A DNA stretch of 53,097 bases from Lewinella sp. JB7. GTDB taxonomy: Bacteria > Bacteroidota > Bacteroidia > Chitinophagales > Saprospiraceae. The DNA lies in assembly GCF_024297185.1 (NCBI RefSeq), contig NZ_JANCTD010000014.1, positions 1 to 53,097 on the forward strand, given 5' to 3'. Numbering within the stretch: the stretch's first letter is position 1; each line of letters begins with the position of its first letter. The notes beneath the pieces are model-generated. The model was given only the letters and a program-made list of their open reading frames with translations, had not been told where the DNA came from and searched no databases. Both the position numbers and the translations under genes were made by a program. Positions 43,938-52,172 of this stretch are shown piece by piece.

Positions 43938-44244
43938 CTTCGTCGTCTAAGGGGGTGGTGGGGAAGGAGCGTTTGGTGCGGGCCCGGCGGCACTGCCGTT
44001 CGTACAGTAAACGGGCGAGCGTTTCGTGCGGGGGCGCGGGAGCAGCTGGATGCAGGGCGGCCGCTACTTCTTTTTCCGAAAGATCCAGGGTGTAGCAAAG
44101 GCTCATGAGGTACTCCATGCGGTGTACCATGAGTTCGGCTACGCGGTCCGCCAACCAAGCCAGCAACTCAGCTTCGGTCAATGAGCCCCGGGGAAGGTCG
44201 AAGTCTTTGCGGATCAGTGCGGCGGTGTGGGGGTCTACGGTCAC
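43927..44244 (-). CDS. Conserved-looking hypothetical protein coupled to the O-methyltransferase
   Basis: The 105-residue protein has no recognised family. The N-terminal ~65 residues look like an all-helical bundle (LTEAELLAWLADRVAELMVH, then MEYLMSLCYTLDLSEKEVAAAL). The C-terminal part is Arg-rich and probably disordered. There is no signal peptide. It overlaps the methyltransferase start by 11 bp. A -7-type TATCTTTG ends only 5 bp before the ATG. Confidence 0.6.
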   Translation of the reverse strand: MTVDPHTAALIRKDFDLPRGSLTEAELLAWLADRVAELMVHRMEYLMSLCYTLDLSEKEVAAALHPAAPAPPHETLARLLYERQCRRARTKRSFPTTPLDDEDAW

Positions 44245-44248
44245 GGCA

Positions 44249-44256
44249 CAAAGATA
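44249..44256 (-). promoter_or_regulatory. -7 element abutting the start codon of the small ORF
   Basis: The minus strand reads TATCTTTG, an exact consensus, 5 bp before the ATG at 44244. It overlaps the T-tract side of the preceding terminator. If functional, the mRNA would be nearly leaderless. Confidence 0.4.
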
Positions 44257-44257
44257 A

Positions 44258-44292
44258 AGAGGGCTGCCCCCCCGGTGGGGAGACAGCCCTCT
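44258..44292 (-). terminator. Hairpin terminator of the coiled-coil gene
   Basis: A 9-bp stem AGAGGGCTG/CAGCCCTCT has a GC-rich inner part and a TTTATCTTT tail on the minus strand. It lies 20 bp after the stop of 44312-45328. Confidence 0.7.
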
Positions 44293-44311
44293 CTTACGAA
44301 CGATGCCTTGC

Positions 44312-45328
44312 TTACTTCAGCTCCAGCTGGGTATTACCCACCAGGAAGCCTTTGTTGTACAGCTCGATGGTGTAGGTTCCTTCGGCAAACTCGGTGCCGG
44401 GAACGTTCCATTCGGCGCAGTGATTGGCCGCGTCGCCCTGGAAATCAAAGGGTACGGTCTTGGTGTAGGGGACCTGTTCACCGTCGTCGGTGGTCAGTAC
44501 GCCGCTACCTTCGGCTTCGATGCTCATCGTCTCGCCGTTGGGGTTGATGATGCGCATCTGGAATGCCTCCTCCCCGGCGCGGGCGACGGCGTTATCCAGG
44601 CTGTTGAAGCAGACGTACAGCCGCTCTACGTTCTTGGCGTTGGTACGGGTAACCCAGCGGCCGCTGTTGCGCTGCTTTTGTCCCTCGGCGGTGATGTTAT
44701 TGGTCTTGATCACGCTGGCGACATTCACCTTGCGGCTCAGTTCAGTATTTCTGGAAGCCAGTTGTTCGCGCTCACTTACCAGCACGGCACGCTCGCTATT
44801 CAGCTGCTCGTTGGTCTGCTGGCTCACCTGCAGGTCGCTGCTCAGCAGATCGCGCTCGGTGGAGAGGCGGTCGCGGTCCTCGGCCAATTTGGCGTTGGCG
44901 GCGCGCAGTTCCTCGAGTTCGGCCAGGTAGCCGGTGGTCTTGGTTTTGAGATCGGCCAGCTCACGGCGAGCGGCGGCCAGGTTACGCGAGTCGTTGGTCA
45001 GGCTGGTGATCTTCTCGTTCTGTAGGCGAAGCTCTTCCTTCTGCTGATCGATCATCGCGTTCAGTTCCTCGTTGCTGCCGCGCATTTCCTCGAGTTCGGC
45101 CAGCGACTCGTAGTACTGCTTCTCGGCCTGAGCCTTGAACTGCTCCATCTCTACCAGGTCGGTAGATAACTTCGCGTTGTCGGTTCCGCGGTTCATGAAA
45201 CCGATGCCGAGCGCGATGAGGGCAATGAGGAGTACGCCGATGATTCCGGCAAGGAGGGGCGTACGGTTGGGTTTCGGCCGGGGAGCCGGGGTGAACTTAG
45301 GATCTGGATTACTCTGAATGGTAGCCAT
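44312..45328 (-). CDS. Membrane-anchored coiled-coil protein with C-terminal beta domain (second copy)
   Basis: The 338-residue protein has a short Pro-rich cytosolic start, one membrane helix (about 24-45, LLAGIIGVLLIALIALGIGF) and a coiled coil over about 55-195 with repeated L-x-x-E-x-x-x-L heptads. A ~130-residue beta-rich domain follows (GRWVTRTNAKNVERLYVCFN...FAEGTYTIELYNKGFLVG...LELK). The same layout occurs in 16090-17019. The family is unknown to me. The ATG at 45328 (MATIQSNPDPKF) is chosen over 45382 because the extra residues are not conserved-looking. Confidence 0.75.
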   Translation of the reverse strand: MATIQSNPDPKFTPAPRPKPNRTPLLAGIIGVLLIALIALGIGFMNRGTDNAKLSTDLVEMEQFKAQAEKQYYESLAELEEMRGSNEELNAMIDQQKEELRLQNEKITSLTNDSRNLAAARRELADLKTKTTGYLAELEELRAANAKLAEDRDRLSTERDLLSSDLQVSQQTNEQLNSERAVLVSEREQLASRNTELSRKVNVASVIKTNNITAEGQKQRNSGRWVTRTNAKNVERLYVCFNSLDNAVARAGEEAFQMRIINPNGETMSIEAEGSGVLTTDDGEQVPYTKTVPFDFQGDAANHCAEWNVPGTEFAEGTYTIELYNKGFLVGNTQLELK

Positions 45329-45485
45329 ATGGCGTTGGTTTGATGATGGATGCCGCTGTACTGGTGCAATTGACGCGGACACCCGATAGGGGGCCTGATT
45401 GTTCAGTCAGGTGCGTTACTAAACGCTTTTCGACCGGTATGTATTACGGAAAAGTGTTAAAGTTTACGGTTCGTGTACGCTCCGG

Positions 45486-46058
45486 CTACCCCAGGCAGAC
45501 CGTCAGGCTGCGCGGGCCGTGGGCGCCGATTACGAGGCTTTGTTCGATGTCCGCCGTCTTGCTCGGACCGGCGATGAAGACCCCGAAACCGGTTTCCGCA
45601 ACGTCGATCCGTCGGTAAGCTTCGTGCATAGTACCCACCAGATCGGAAGTCCGCACGACCAGCACCAGGTGCTGGGTGATAAAGGGGAGTACCCGGTGCA
45701 CGGCCTCCGTTTCGCTGACCCACATGGCGCCGTTTTCCGCTACGCCGAGGCGGGCCCTAAGTACCGTAACGTCCACGCCGGCCAGTTGCAGGGGGTCCGT
45801 GACCGTACCGAGATAGAGGTTGCCCGCCACTTCGGGAACCGTCGATACGATCGTTGCATCCGGACCGTATGCGGCTACGTGCCCGGATAGCGCGTCGGGA
45901 GTGATAAATCCGGATTTGCTACCGGTAAGTACGGCCCGAAAGGCGGGTTCCCATTGCTCCCGCGTCCCCGCCGCCGGATCGGGGGGGAGGGTAGGCAGGG
46001 CACGCGGACCGGGTTTGTTGCCGCGTATACGGCCGAGGATGTGGGACTTACTGCTCAC
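45486..46058 (-). CDS. lutC: LutC/YkgG-type LUD-domain protein
   Basis: The 190-residue LUD-domain protein has VPEVAGNLYLGTVTDPLQLA, VLRARLGVAENGAMWVSETE and the closing FIAGPSKTADIEQSLVIGAHGPRS, the LutC signature. LutABC oxidises L-lactate to pyruvate. It overlaps the end of lutB by 11 bp. LutA is absent here, so the electron-accepting partner is elsewhere or different. Confidence 0.9.
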   Translation of the reverse strand: MSSKSHILGRIRGNKPGPRALPTLPPDPAAGTREQWEPAFRAVLTGSKSGFITPDALSGHVAAYGPDATIVSTVPEVAGNLYLGTVTDPLQLAGVDVTVLRARLGVAENGAMWVSETEAVHRVLPFITQHLVLVVRTSDLVGTMHEAYRRIDVAETGFGVFIAGPSKTADIEQSLVIGAHGPRSLTVCLG

Positions 46059-47421
46059 GGCCGGACTTTGTACGGGCGTACCACTCCTTGAAGCTTTCTT
46101 CCGGAACTTCGGGTAGTTCGCGGGTTTCCCCCCACGGATTAAACTTATGGTACAGCAGCGAGCGGGGCGCGAGGCGCAGGGCCACGCGGGCCGCTTTACC
46201 CATGAAGTTGTACAGTCCTCCGCGACTCAGAACGGCACCGGCGCCCGCCAGGGGGAGTGTCTTCGAGCGCGGCAGATGGCCCGCCTCACTCACCAGCTGT
46301 CGCCACTTATAGAGCTGGTCGTGGATGTCGATCTTGACGGGGCAGACGTCCGAGCAGCTGCCGCAGAGCGTTGAGGCGAAGGCCAGGTCGCCGTGTTTTT
46401 TCAGATCGATACCCGGCGACAAAATGCTGCCGATGGGACCGGGAATGGTGTGGTCGTAGCTGTGGCCTCCGCTGCGGCGGTAAATGGGGCAGGTGTTCAT
46501 GCAGGCCCCGCAGCGGATGCACTTCAGGCTGTTGCGGAAATCTTCCCGGCCGAGTTGTTCGCTGCGCCCGTTGTCGACGATAACCACGTGCATCTCTCCC
46601 CCCGGCTTCGGTCGGTGGTGGTGGCTGGTGTAGATGGTGACGGGTTGCCCGGTAGCGCTACGGGCCAGCAGGCGGGTAAATACCCCCAGGTGTTCGGCCC
46701 GGGGAATGATCTTCTCGATACCCATGCAGTGGATTTGCACCGGTGCCAGGTGAACGCCCATATCGGCATTGCCCTCGTTCGTGCACACCACGATGCCGCC
46801 GGTTTCCGCGACGGCGAAGTTGACTCCGGTGATCGCAGCATTGGCGGCCAGGAACTTTTCCCGCAAGTGTTGGCGGGCCGCTTCGGTGAGGTACTGGGGA
46901 TCGCTGGCACCCACGTCGGTCCCCAGCTGCTCGTGAAAAAGCTGACCGATCTCCTCCTTCTTCAGGTGGATGGCCGGCATGACGATGTGGCTCGGTGGTT
47001 CCTTCCGCAACTGAATGATGCGCTCCCCGAGGTCCGTATCGATGACCTCGATGCCCCGCCCTTCGAGGTACTCGTTGAGGTGGCACTCCTCGGTCAGCAT
47101 CGACTTCGATTTAACGATGCGCTCCACCCGGTGCCGGTGTAGGATGGAGTGCACGATCTCGTTATGCTCGGCGGCATCCCGGGCCCAGTGAACCGTGACG
47201 CCTTTCGCGGTGGCCCGGGCCTCGAACTCTTCGAGGTAGGTGTCGAGATTACTGAGCACGTTGTCCTTGATGTCGGAGCCTAGTTGCCGGAGGGCTTCCC
47301 ACTCCGGGATGCCGTGTACCACCGCGTCCCGTTTGCCGCGGACGTGCCACAGGGATGCATCGTGCCAATCGGTGCGGGACTCGTCAAGCAGGAATTCGGC
47401 GGCGCGTTCGGCGTGGGTCAT
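46048..47421 (-). CDS. lutB: LutB-type iron-sulfur lactate utilization protein
   Basis: The 457-residue protein has an N-terminal LUD domain (KSKSMLTEECHLNEYLEGRG, ETGGIVVCTNEGNADM) and two 4Fe-4S motifs, CIRCGACMNTCP and CGSCSDVCPVKID. The C-terminal LUD-associated tail is present. It forms the lactate oxidation complex with LutA and LutC. It is upstream of lutC with an 11-bp overlap. A 65-bp palindrome lies between its start and rplS. Confidence 0.92.
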   Translation of the reverse strand: MTHAERAAEFLLDESRTDWHDASLWHVRGKRDAVVHGIPEWEALRQLGSDIKDNVLSNLDTYLEEFEARATAKGVTVHWARDAAEHNEIVHSILHRHRVERIVKSKSMLTEECHLNEYLEGRGIEVIDTDLGERIIQLRKEPPSHIVMPAIHLKKEEIGQLFHEQLGTDVGASDPQYLTEAARQHLREKFLAANAAITGVNFAVAETGGIVVCTNEGNADMGVHLAPVQIHCMGIEKIIPRAEHLGVFTRLLARSATGQPVTIYTSHHHRPKPGGEMHVVIVDNGRSEQLGREDFRNSLKCIRCGACMNTCPIYRRSGGHSYDHTIPGPIGSILSPGIDLKKHGDLAFASTLCGSCSDVCPVKIDIHDQLYKWRQLVSEAGHLPRSKTLPLAGAGAVLSRGGLYNFMGKAARVALRLAPRSLLYHKFNPWGETRELPEVPEESFKEWYARTKSGREQ

Positions 47422-47496
47422 GACCGCAAGTTCGCCATTTCGGTCGGTAAGGGCATCCGGGAGTTACCTGCCCGGACCAAGGAAGCCTGAACAACA

Positions 47497-47561
47497 CAGC
47501 CCGGCACCCACCACCCGTTGGACGGTTCAGAACCGTCCAACGGGTGGTGGGTGCCGGGCTG
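47497..47561. repeat. Perfect 65-bp palindrome (32-bp arms, 1-bp centre)
   Basis: The left arm 47497-47528 is the exact reverse complement of 47530-47561, with a single A between. It is GC-rich and lies 38 bp beyond the rplS stop and 75 bp before the lutB start. It could be the rplS terminator (the minus strand continues TGTTGTTC), but the stem is about three times longer than the other terminators in this window. Confidence 0.9.
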
Positions 47562-47599
47562 GGCAAGCGTGCCGGGACTCGACACGTATACCGACCGGT

Positions 47600-47947
47600 T
47601 TAGATGCGGCGCTCCTTGATGCGGGCTTTCTTGCCGACGCGGTCGCGCAGGTAGAACAGGCGGCTACGGCGAACCTTACCGTGCTTCACGATGGTGATGT
47701 TGTCGATGCTGGGGGAGGACATCGGGAAGATGCGCTCGACACCGACGCTGTTGGAGATCTTACGAACGGTAAAGGTCTTGGTCAGGCCTTCTCCCTTGAT
47801 CTGGATCACGTCACCACGAAACTGCTGGATCCGGGACTTCTCACCTTCCGTAATCAGGTAGTCGACCACGACGGTGTCACCGGCGCGGAACTGGGGAAAT
47901 TCTTTCTTTTTGCTGACTTGTTCGTGTACGAAAGAGATGGCGTCCAT
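47600..47947 (-). CDS. rplS: 50S ribosomal protein L19
   Basis: The 115-residue protein has [60 protein letters not shown] and a basic end ([18 protein letters not shown]), the full L19 pattern. It lies at the 30S-50S interface. A strong Bacteroidota promoter (47982-48009) lies upstream, so it appears to be monocistronic, without the usual trmD/rimM neighbours. Confidence 0.97.
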   Translation of the reverse strand: MDAISFVHEQVSKKKEFPQFRAGDTVVVDYLITEGEKSRIQQFRGDVIQIKGEGLTKTFTVRKISNSVGVERIFPMSSPSIDNITIVKHGKVRRSRLFYLRDRVGKKARIKERRI

Positions 47948-47981
47948 GGCTTCTGTAATTTTGACCGCTGTTTGCGGCCCG

Positions 47982-48009
47982 CAAAGGTAGTGTTAATTGT
48001 AACAAACAA
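47982..48009 (-). promoter_or_regulatory. rplS promoter
   Basis: The minus strand has TTG (48009-48007), a 17-bp spacer, then TACCTTTG (47989-47982). Both boxes match the Bacteroidota consensus. The predicted leader is about 30 nt. Confidence 0.7.
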
Positions 48010-48179
48010 CAAACCGCCCCGGCATACTTTTCTGTTTCCTAGTAAAATAGCACCGGGCGGGTCCCGTTGTATGCAAGAACTTCCGGTACGGGTCGATTAA
48101 TGCCGGGGGTTGTAATTTAACGTCACCTTATTAACCCGCTTGCCCTAAGCCCTTGTTTTATTCGCACAAACTTTACCCC

Positions 48180-48575
48180 ATGAACTCCGTCCTGATCACC
48201 CTGGCCATCGTGCTCTCGCCCCTGCTGGCGACGGACCTGGTCCTAGCCCAAACCATCGGTGACATCACCAAGGCCCTGGGCAGCGGCAATACCGCTTCGC
48301 TGTCCGCCATGATGGATTCCGAGGTAGAATTAAGCTTGCTGGGCGACGAAAACCTGTATTCCCGCGACCAGGCCATCCAGAAGCTTTCCACCTTCTTTAC
48401 CGCCAACACCCCTTCGGGCTTCAGCCAGGTGCACCAGGGCGCCTCGAAATCCGACAATGCAGAATACTGTATCGGTAACCTCAGTACCAGTGCGGGCACT
48501 TTTCGGGTCTACATCTACGTGGCCCGAAAGGGAGAAAAAATGGTGCTGCAGGAGCTACGATTCGACCGCGAGTAG
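48180..48575 (+). CDS. DUF4783-like secreted small protein
   Basis: The 131-residue protein has a signal peptide (LITLAIVLSPLLATDLVLAQ) and a SnoaL/NTF2-like domain: IGDITKALGSGNTASLSAMM, VELSLLGDENLYSRDQAIQK, LSTFFTANTPSGFSQVHQGA and FRVYIYVARKGEKMVLQELR. This resembles the Bacteroidota DUF4783 family of unknown function. The ATG at 48180 is preferred to upstream codons. Its last 21 bp overlap the end of the convergent glycosyltransferase. Confidence 0.82.
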   Translation: MNSVLITLAIVLSPLLATDLVLAQTIGDITKALGSGNTASLSAMMDSEVELSLLGDENLYSRDQAIQKLSTFFTANTPSGFSQVHQGASKSDNAEYCIGNLSTSAGTFRVYIYVARKGEKMVLQELRFDRE

Positions 48576-49547
48576 CGCCGCCCGGGCGATGGCGGATAAG
48601 TCCTGACTCCGCATACACCGGAAGTGGCCCCGGGGACAGGCCGCATACCCAATCTTCGAGCAGGGCCGGCAATCGAGCCCTTTTACCTCCGCCACGACTG
48701 CCGCCGGCCCGTCCGGCAGGTAAGGATACATGCCCAGTTCGGGCACCGTATTTCCCCATACGCTCACGATGGGGCGCCGGTAAGCCGCCGCTACGTGCAT
48801 CAGGCCGGTGTCGTGCGTGATGACTACGGCCGCCTGACGGACCAGGTCGGCCGACCCGTTGAGGGAGTACTTTCCGCAACCGTTCATAATCCCCGGTCCG
48901 CTCGCCGCGATTCGCTCACCCAGCTCCGCTTCCGCCGGCCCGCCCAGCAGGAGGACGGGGCAGGGCAGGGCCCGGCAGATATCCACCATCTGCTCCTCCT
49001 CCAGGCACTTAGTGGCGTGGGCCGCGCCAATCACGAAAGCCACGTAAGGGCCGGCCGGTGGGTCGACCCGCTCATTGGGGCCGATAAAATAGTCCAGTCC
49101 CTTGCCGTCATTAACGACGCCCAGCCCCGCCGCCGCCGCGAGGTAACGGTCCACGATGTGGCGGTCCGGCATCCGGTTAATCCGCAAGCGGGTCAGCAAG
49201 AACTTGCGCAGGTTAAGCTTAGCGAAGGTGGTGACCCGCGGCGGTCTGCGCCCGTTTCTCAGGTTACCGATAAGCAGGCGCTGCTTCAGTTCCAGGGTGC
49301 GCAGGTTGCCGTGCAGGTCGATCAGGTGAGTGAAGTGCTCGGCGACCAGCCCGGCGGCGATCTCGGAAAGGCGCCGGTCGATCAGCCACAAGCGATCGAT
49401 GTGGGGATTATGACGGACGGTCGCCGCGAAATTCTCCTTGGTGAGAAAGTGGACCTCCGCACCGGTCTGTTCCTTTACGCAACGGACGACCGGCGAGGTC
49501 AGTACGATGTCGCCAATGGACGAAAAGCGGACGATGAGGATCTTCAC
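48555..49547 (-). CDS. Glycosyltransferase family 9 (heptosyltransferase-like)
   Basis: The 330-residue GT-B enzyme starts MKILIVRFSSIGDIVLTSPV, the GT9 signature. It has FTHLIDLHGNLRT and the donor-site VITHDTGLMHVAAAYRRPIVS...WGNTVPELGMYPY. A Cys-rich tail (LDCRPCSKIGYAACPRGHFRC) is common in this Bacteroidota branch. It probably adds a sugar to an outer-membrane lipid glycan. It lies 24 bp after the bioD stop on the same strand. Confidence 0.92.
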   Translation of the reverse strand: MKILIVRFSSIGDIVLTSPVVRCVKEQTGAEVHFLTKENFAATVRHNPHIDRLWLIDRRLSEIAAGLVAEHFTHLIDLHGNLRTLELKQRLLIGNLRNGRRPPRVTTFAKLNLRKFLLTRLRINRMPDRHIVDRYLAAAAGLGVVNDGKGLDYFIGPNERVDPPAGPYVAFVIGAAHATKCLEEEQMVDICRALPCPVLLLGGPAEAELGERIAASGPGIMNGCGKYSLNGSADLVRQAAVVITHDTGLMHVAAAYRRPIVSVWGNTVPELGMYPYLPDGPAAVVAEVKGLDCRPCSKIGYAACPRGHFRCMRSQDLSAIARAALLAVES

Positions 49548-49571
49548 GGACGGATTACGTTCACCGGCCGG

Positions 49572-50213
49572 TCATGATTCCGACGCCGGGGTCGCGAAGG
49601 TAAGCCGCGCGGCGGCGGCAAGCGTCTGAAGGGTTTTCGCGTCCACTACGGGCATTTCCGGCAGCGTAGCGAGGACGGGAACACCGCCCATTTTTTCGAT
49701 GATGCGGGCCGATTCGGGGTTATCCCCACCACTGAAGACGATACCGGCAATCCGGCACCCCCGCGTCCGCAAGACCTCTATACTGAGCAACGTATGGTTG
49801 ATGCTGCCCAGATAGTGACGCGAAACCAGAATCACCGACAGTCCGAGCCGAACGGCAAGGTCGATCATGCAGTCGTTTTCGTTGAGGGGGACCATCAGTC
49901 CGCCCGCCCCCTCCACGAGTAGGGGCCGGTCGCCGGAGTCCGGAAGAACGAAGTCGCCTAAACGGATTTCCACCCCGTCCAGGCGGGCGGCATAGTGGGG
50001 GCTGGCCGGCGTACGCAGGCGGTACCGTTCGGGATGGAAGCGATCGTCGGGCAGTCCGGTCCAGAATTTCACCCGGTCGGTGTCGCCGAAGTCAAGATCC
50101 CCGGCCTGCACCGGCTTCCAGTAGTCCGCGTCGAGGGTGAGCTGCAGAAAGGCACTCGCGACGGTCTTCCCGACCTCCGTACCGATGCCGGTGATGAAGT
50201 ACGCCTGCCCCAT
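49572..50213 (-). CDS. bioD: Dethiobiotin synthetase
   Basis: The 213-residue P-loop enzyme closes the ureido ring of dethiobiotin from DAPA, CO2 and ATP. It has YFITGIGTEVGKTVASAFLQ with the Walker A lysine, YWKPVQAGD, and LLVEGAGGLMVPLNENDCMI with the catalytic E-G-A-G-G. The ATG at 50213 shares its A with the hemH stop (TAATG), so they are coupled. It is the only biotin-synthesis gene here. The longer frame from 50270 lies inside hemH. Confidence 0.94.
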   Translation of the reverse strand: MGQAYFITGIGTEVGKTVASAFLQLTLDADYWKPVQAGDLDFGDTDRVKFWTGLPDDRFHPERYRLRTPASPHYAARLDGVEIRLGDFVLPDSGDRPLLVEGAGGLMVPLNENDCMIDLAVRLGLSVILVSRHYLGSINHTLLSIEVLRTRGCRIAGIVFSGGDNPESARIIEKMGGVPVLATLPEMPVVDAKTLQTLAAAARLTFATPASES

Positions 50214-51295
50214 TACGCGACCGTTTCCCGGGTTTCGGCACGGATCATGCTCACGAGGGCGTCGATCCACCGCGGGTCATCGTTGAGGCTGGGCACCAGG
50301 TCGATGCGCTCGCCGCCCCATTTCTCGAATTCTTCCTGGTACTCGACGCCGATCTCGATCGTAGTTTCCAGGCAGTCGGCTACGAAGGCGGGACTGAAGC
50401 ACAGAATCTTTTTCGCCCCCCGTTCCTTCGCCCACTCCTCGAGTACGTCGATGGTGTAGGGTTTGGCCCAGTCGTCGAAGCCCAGGCGGCTCTGGAAGCT
50501 GGTCGTGTACCGGTCGGGGCTTAGGCCCAGGTCGTCGGCAATGGCCCGGGTGGTCGCGTGGCACTGAGCGCTGTAGCAGAACTGGTTGACGCGGGAGATG
50601 CTGTTGCAGCATCCGTCGACCACGTAGCAGTGGTTGCAGTCGTCGGCCTTTTTCAATTGGCGTTGGGGCAGACCGTGGTAGCTGAAGACGATGTGGTCGT
50701 AGCGGCTCAGATCGCCGAGGTCGCGGGCGTTGTCGGCAAAGACCCGGATCAGGTCGGGCTGCTCGTAGTAGCTGTTGACGAGCTTCACGTCGGGGATGGT
50801 CTGACGCCGGCTCAGCAGGCGCATCACTTCCTGGTGGACGGAGCCGGTCGTGGCACTCGCGTACTGGGGGAAAAGCGGAAAGACCAGAATGCTCGACACC
50901 TGCTCGGCCAGCAGTTCGTCAAGGGCGGACTCGATGCTGGGATTCTGGTAGCGCATGGCCAGGCGCACCACGTAATCGTCGCCCAGAGTGGCGGCTACCT
51001 TTTCCGTGACTACTTCACCGTAGTATTTGAGGGGGCTGCCGTTTTCCGTCCAGAGCTCCTGGTAGAGCTTCGTCGATCCTCCCGGTTTGAAGGGGTTGAC
51101 GATGCCCGAGCGGATGGGGGCGATGATGCCGCGCACCAGCAATTGTTGGGCTACGCCGGGTAGGTTGTCGATCACCCGGGGGTCGGTCAGAAATTCTCCG
51201 AGGTAGCGGTTGACCGCCGAGGGGGTCGGGGCATCCGGGGTACCCAGATTGACGAGCAGCACGCCCTGTTTTCCGTAGTGAGGCTGGAGAGCCAT
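50213..51295 (-). CDS. hemH: Ferrochelatase
   Basis: The 360-residue enzyme inserts Fe2+ into protoporphyrin IX. It has GVLLVNLGTPDAPTPSAVNR, LRQ-type core regions (GSPLKYYGEVV), VFPLFPQYASATTGSVHQEV, the catalytic His in HIVFSYHGLPQRQL and the GVEYQEEFEKWGG...RIDLVPSLND C-terminus. A Cys-rich segment (DDCNHCYVVDGCCNS...YSAQCHATT) is in the region where some ferrochelatases bind a 2Fe-2S cluster. The ATG at 51295 is chosen because homology starts at MALQPHYGKQG. Confidence 0.95.
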   Translation of the reverse strand: MALQPHYGKQGVLLVNLGTPDAPTPSAVNRYLGEFLTDPRVIDNLPGVAQQLLVRGIIAPIRSGIVNPFKPGGSTKLYQELWTENGSPLKYYGEVVTEKVAATLGDDYVVRLAMRYQNPSIESALDELLAEQVSSILVFPLFPQYASATTGSVHQEVMRLLSRRQTIPDVKLVNSYYEQPDLIRVFADNARDLGDLSRYDHIVFSYHGLPQRQLKKADDCNHCYVVDGCCNSISRVNQFCYSAQCHATTRAIADDLGLSPDRYTTSFQSRLGFDDWAKPYTIDVLEEWAKERGAKKILCFSPAFVADCLETTIEIGVEYQEEFEKWGGERIDLVPSLNDDPRWIDALVSMIRAETRETVA

Positions 51296-51368
51296 AGAAC
51301 GATCGATTATTATGGTGTGCTGAATTAACCCCGTAGCCTGCTTTCGGTTGTACACCGTAAAGTGTGCT

Positions 51369-52130
51369 ATGTCCGTCTCCGCTTCCACCCGTACCTGGCG
51401 GTACCTGCTGTTGGTCACCTTCATCCTGGTGCCGATCGCCAATTATCTGCCCGTCGTCCTCGATATTTCCCAGGATCGGTTTACCGACGACGTGAGTACC
51501 CGGGTCGATGCGGCCGGCTATGGATTTTCCATCTGGGGCGTGATCTTCACGGGCATGCTCGTCTTTTCGGTCCTGCAGCTTAGGGTGGACCGGGAAACGG
51601 TGGCTTTACGACGGGCCTACCGCTTCCTTACCGTGGCCGGACTGGCGAGTATTGCCTTCGTCCCTATCAGCATCGTCGGCGATCAACTGTGGGGATTCGT
51701 GGATCTGCTCTGGCACCTCATGGCCCTTATCGGAGCCCACCTTGCCCTGCGCGCTCACGTACGGGAGGTGGGGCGTCCGCGGTACGGTTGGACCTATTTC
51801 GCCCCCTCCATGTACCTAGGGTGGATCAGCGCGGCAACGGTCATCTCCACCGCCCTGGCCCTCGACCAGCTGGGGGTGTCTTTCGCTCCGCAAACGGCTA
51901 TTTACATCGCTACGGCCCTCGTAGTCGTCCTGATTGCACTGGGTACCTACCTTGGCCTGCGCGGCGACGGCATCTATGCCCTCACCGTAGCCTGGGCTTT
52001 GGTCGCGGTCGCCGTCGAACAGCGGGACGCGACACTCATATTCTGGGCGGGGATCGCGGGAGCTATAGGATTAGTAGGGCTGGCAGTATTTGGCATCGCG
52101 GGGCGGCGAAAATTCTTCTACGCCACCTAG
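51369..52130 (+). CDS. TspO/MBR-like membrane protein
   Basis: The 253-residue protein has about seven membrane segments. AAGYGFSIWGVIFTGMLVFS early and the paired helices after it resemble the TspO/MBR-like branch of Bacteroidota, though the Trp-rich motifs are weaker than in true TspO. The function is unknown; a tetrapyrrole link is only suggested by divergent hemH. The ATG at 51369 (MSVSASTRTWRYLLLV) places the first helix near the N-terminus. The 73-bp spacer to hemH must hold two promoters. Confidence 0.7.
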   Translation: MSVSASTRTWRYLLLVTFILVPIANYLPVVLDISQDRFTDDVSTRVDAAGYGFSIWGVIFTGMLVFSVLQLRVDRETVALRRAYRFLTVAGLASIAFVPISIVGDQLWGFVDLLWHLMALIGAHLALRAHVREVGRPRYGWTYFAPSMYLGWISAATVISTALALDQLGVSFAPQTAIYIATALVVVLIALGTYLGLRGDGIYALTVAWALVAVAVEQRDATLIFWAGIAGAIGLVGLAVFGIAGRRKFFYAT

Positions 52131-52172
52131 GTTCTAGGCATTATTAGGTCGAGGCGTTTTACGCCGAGCAGC

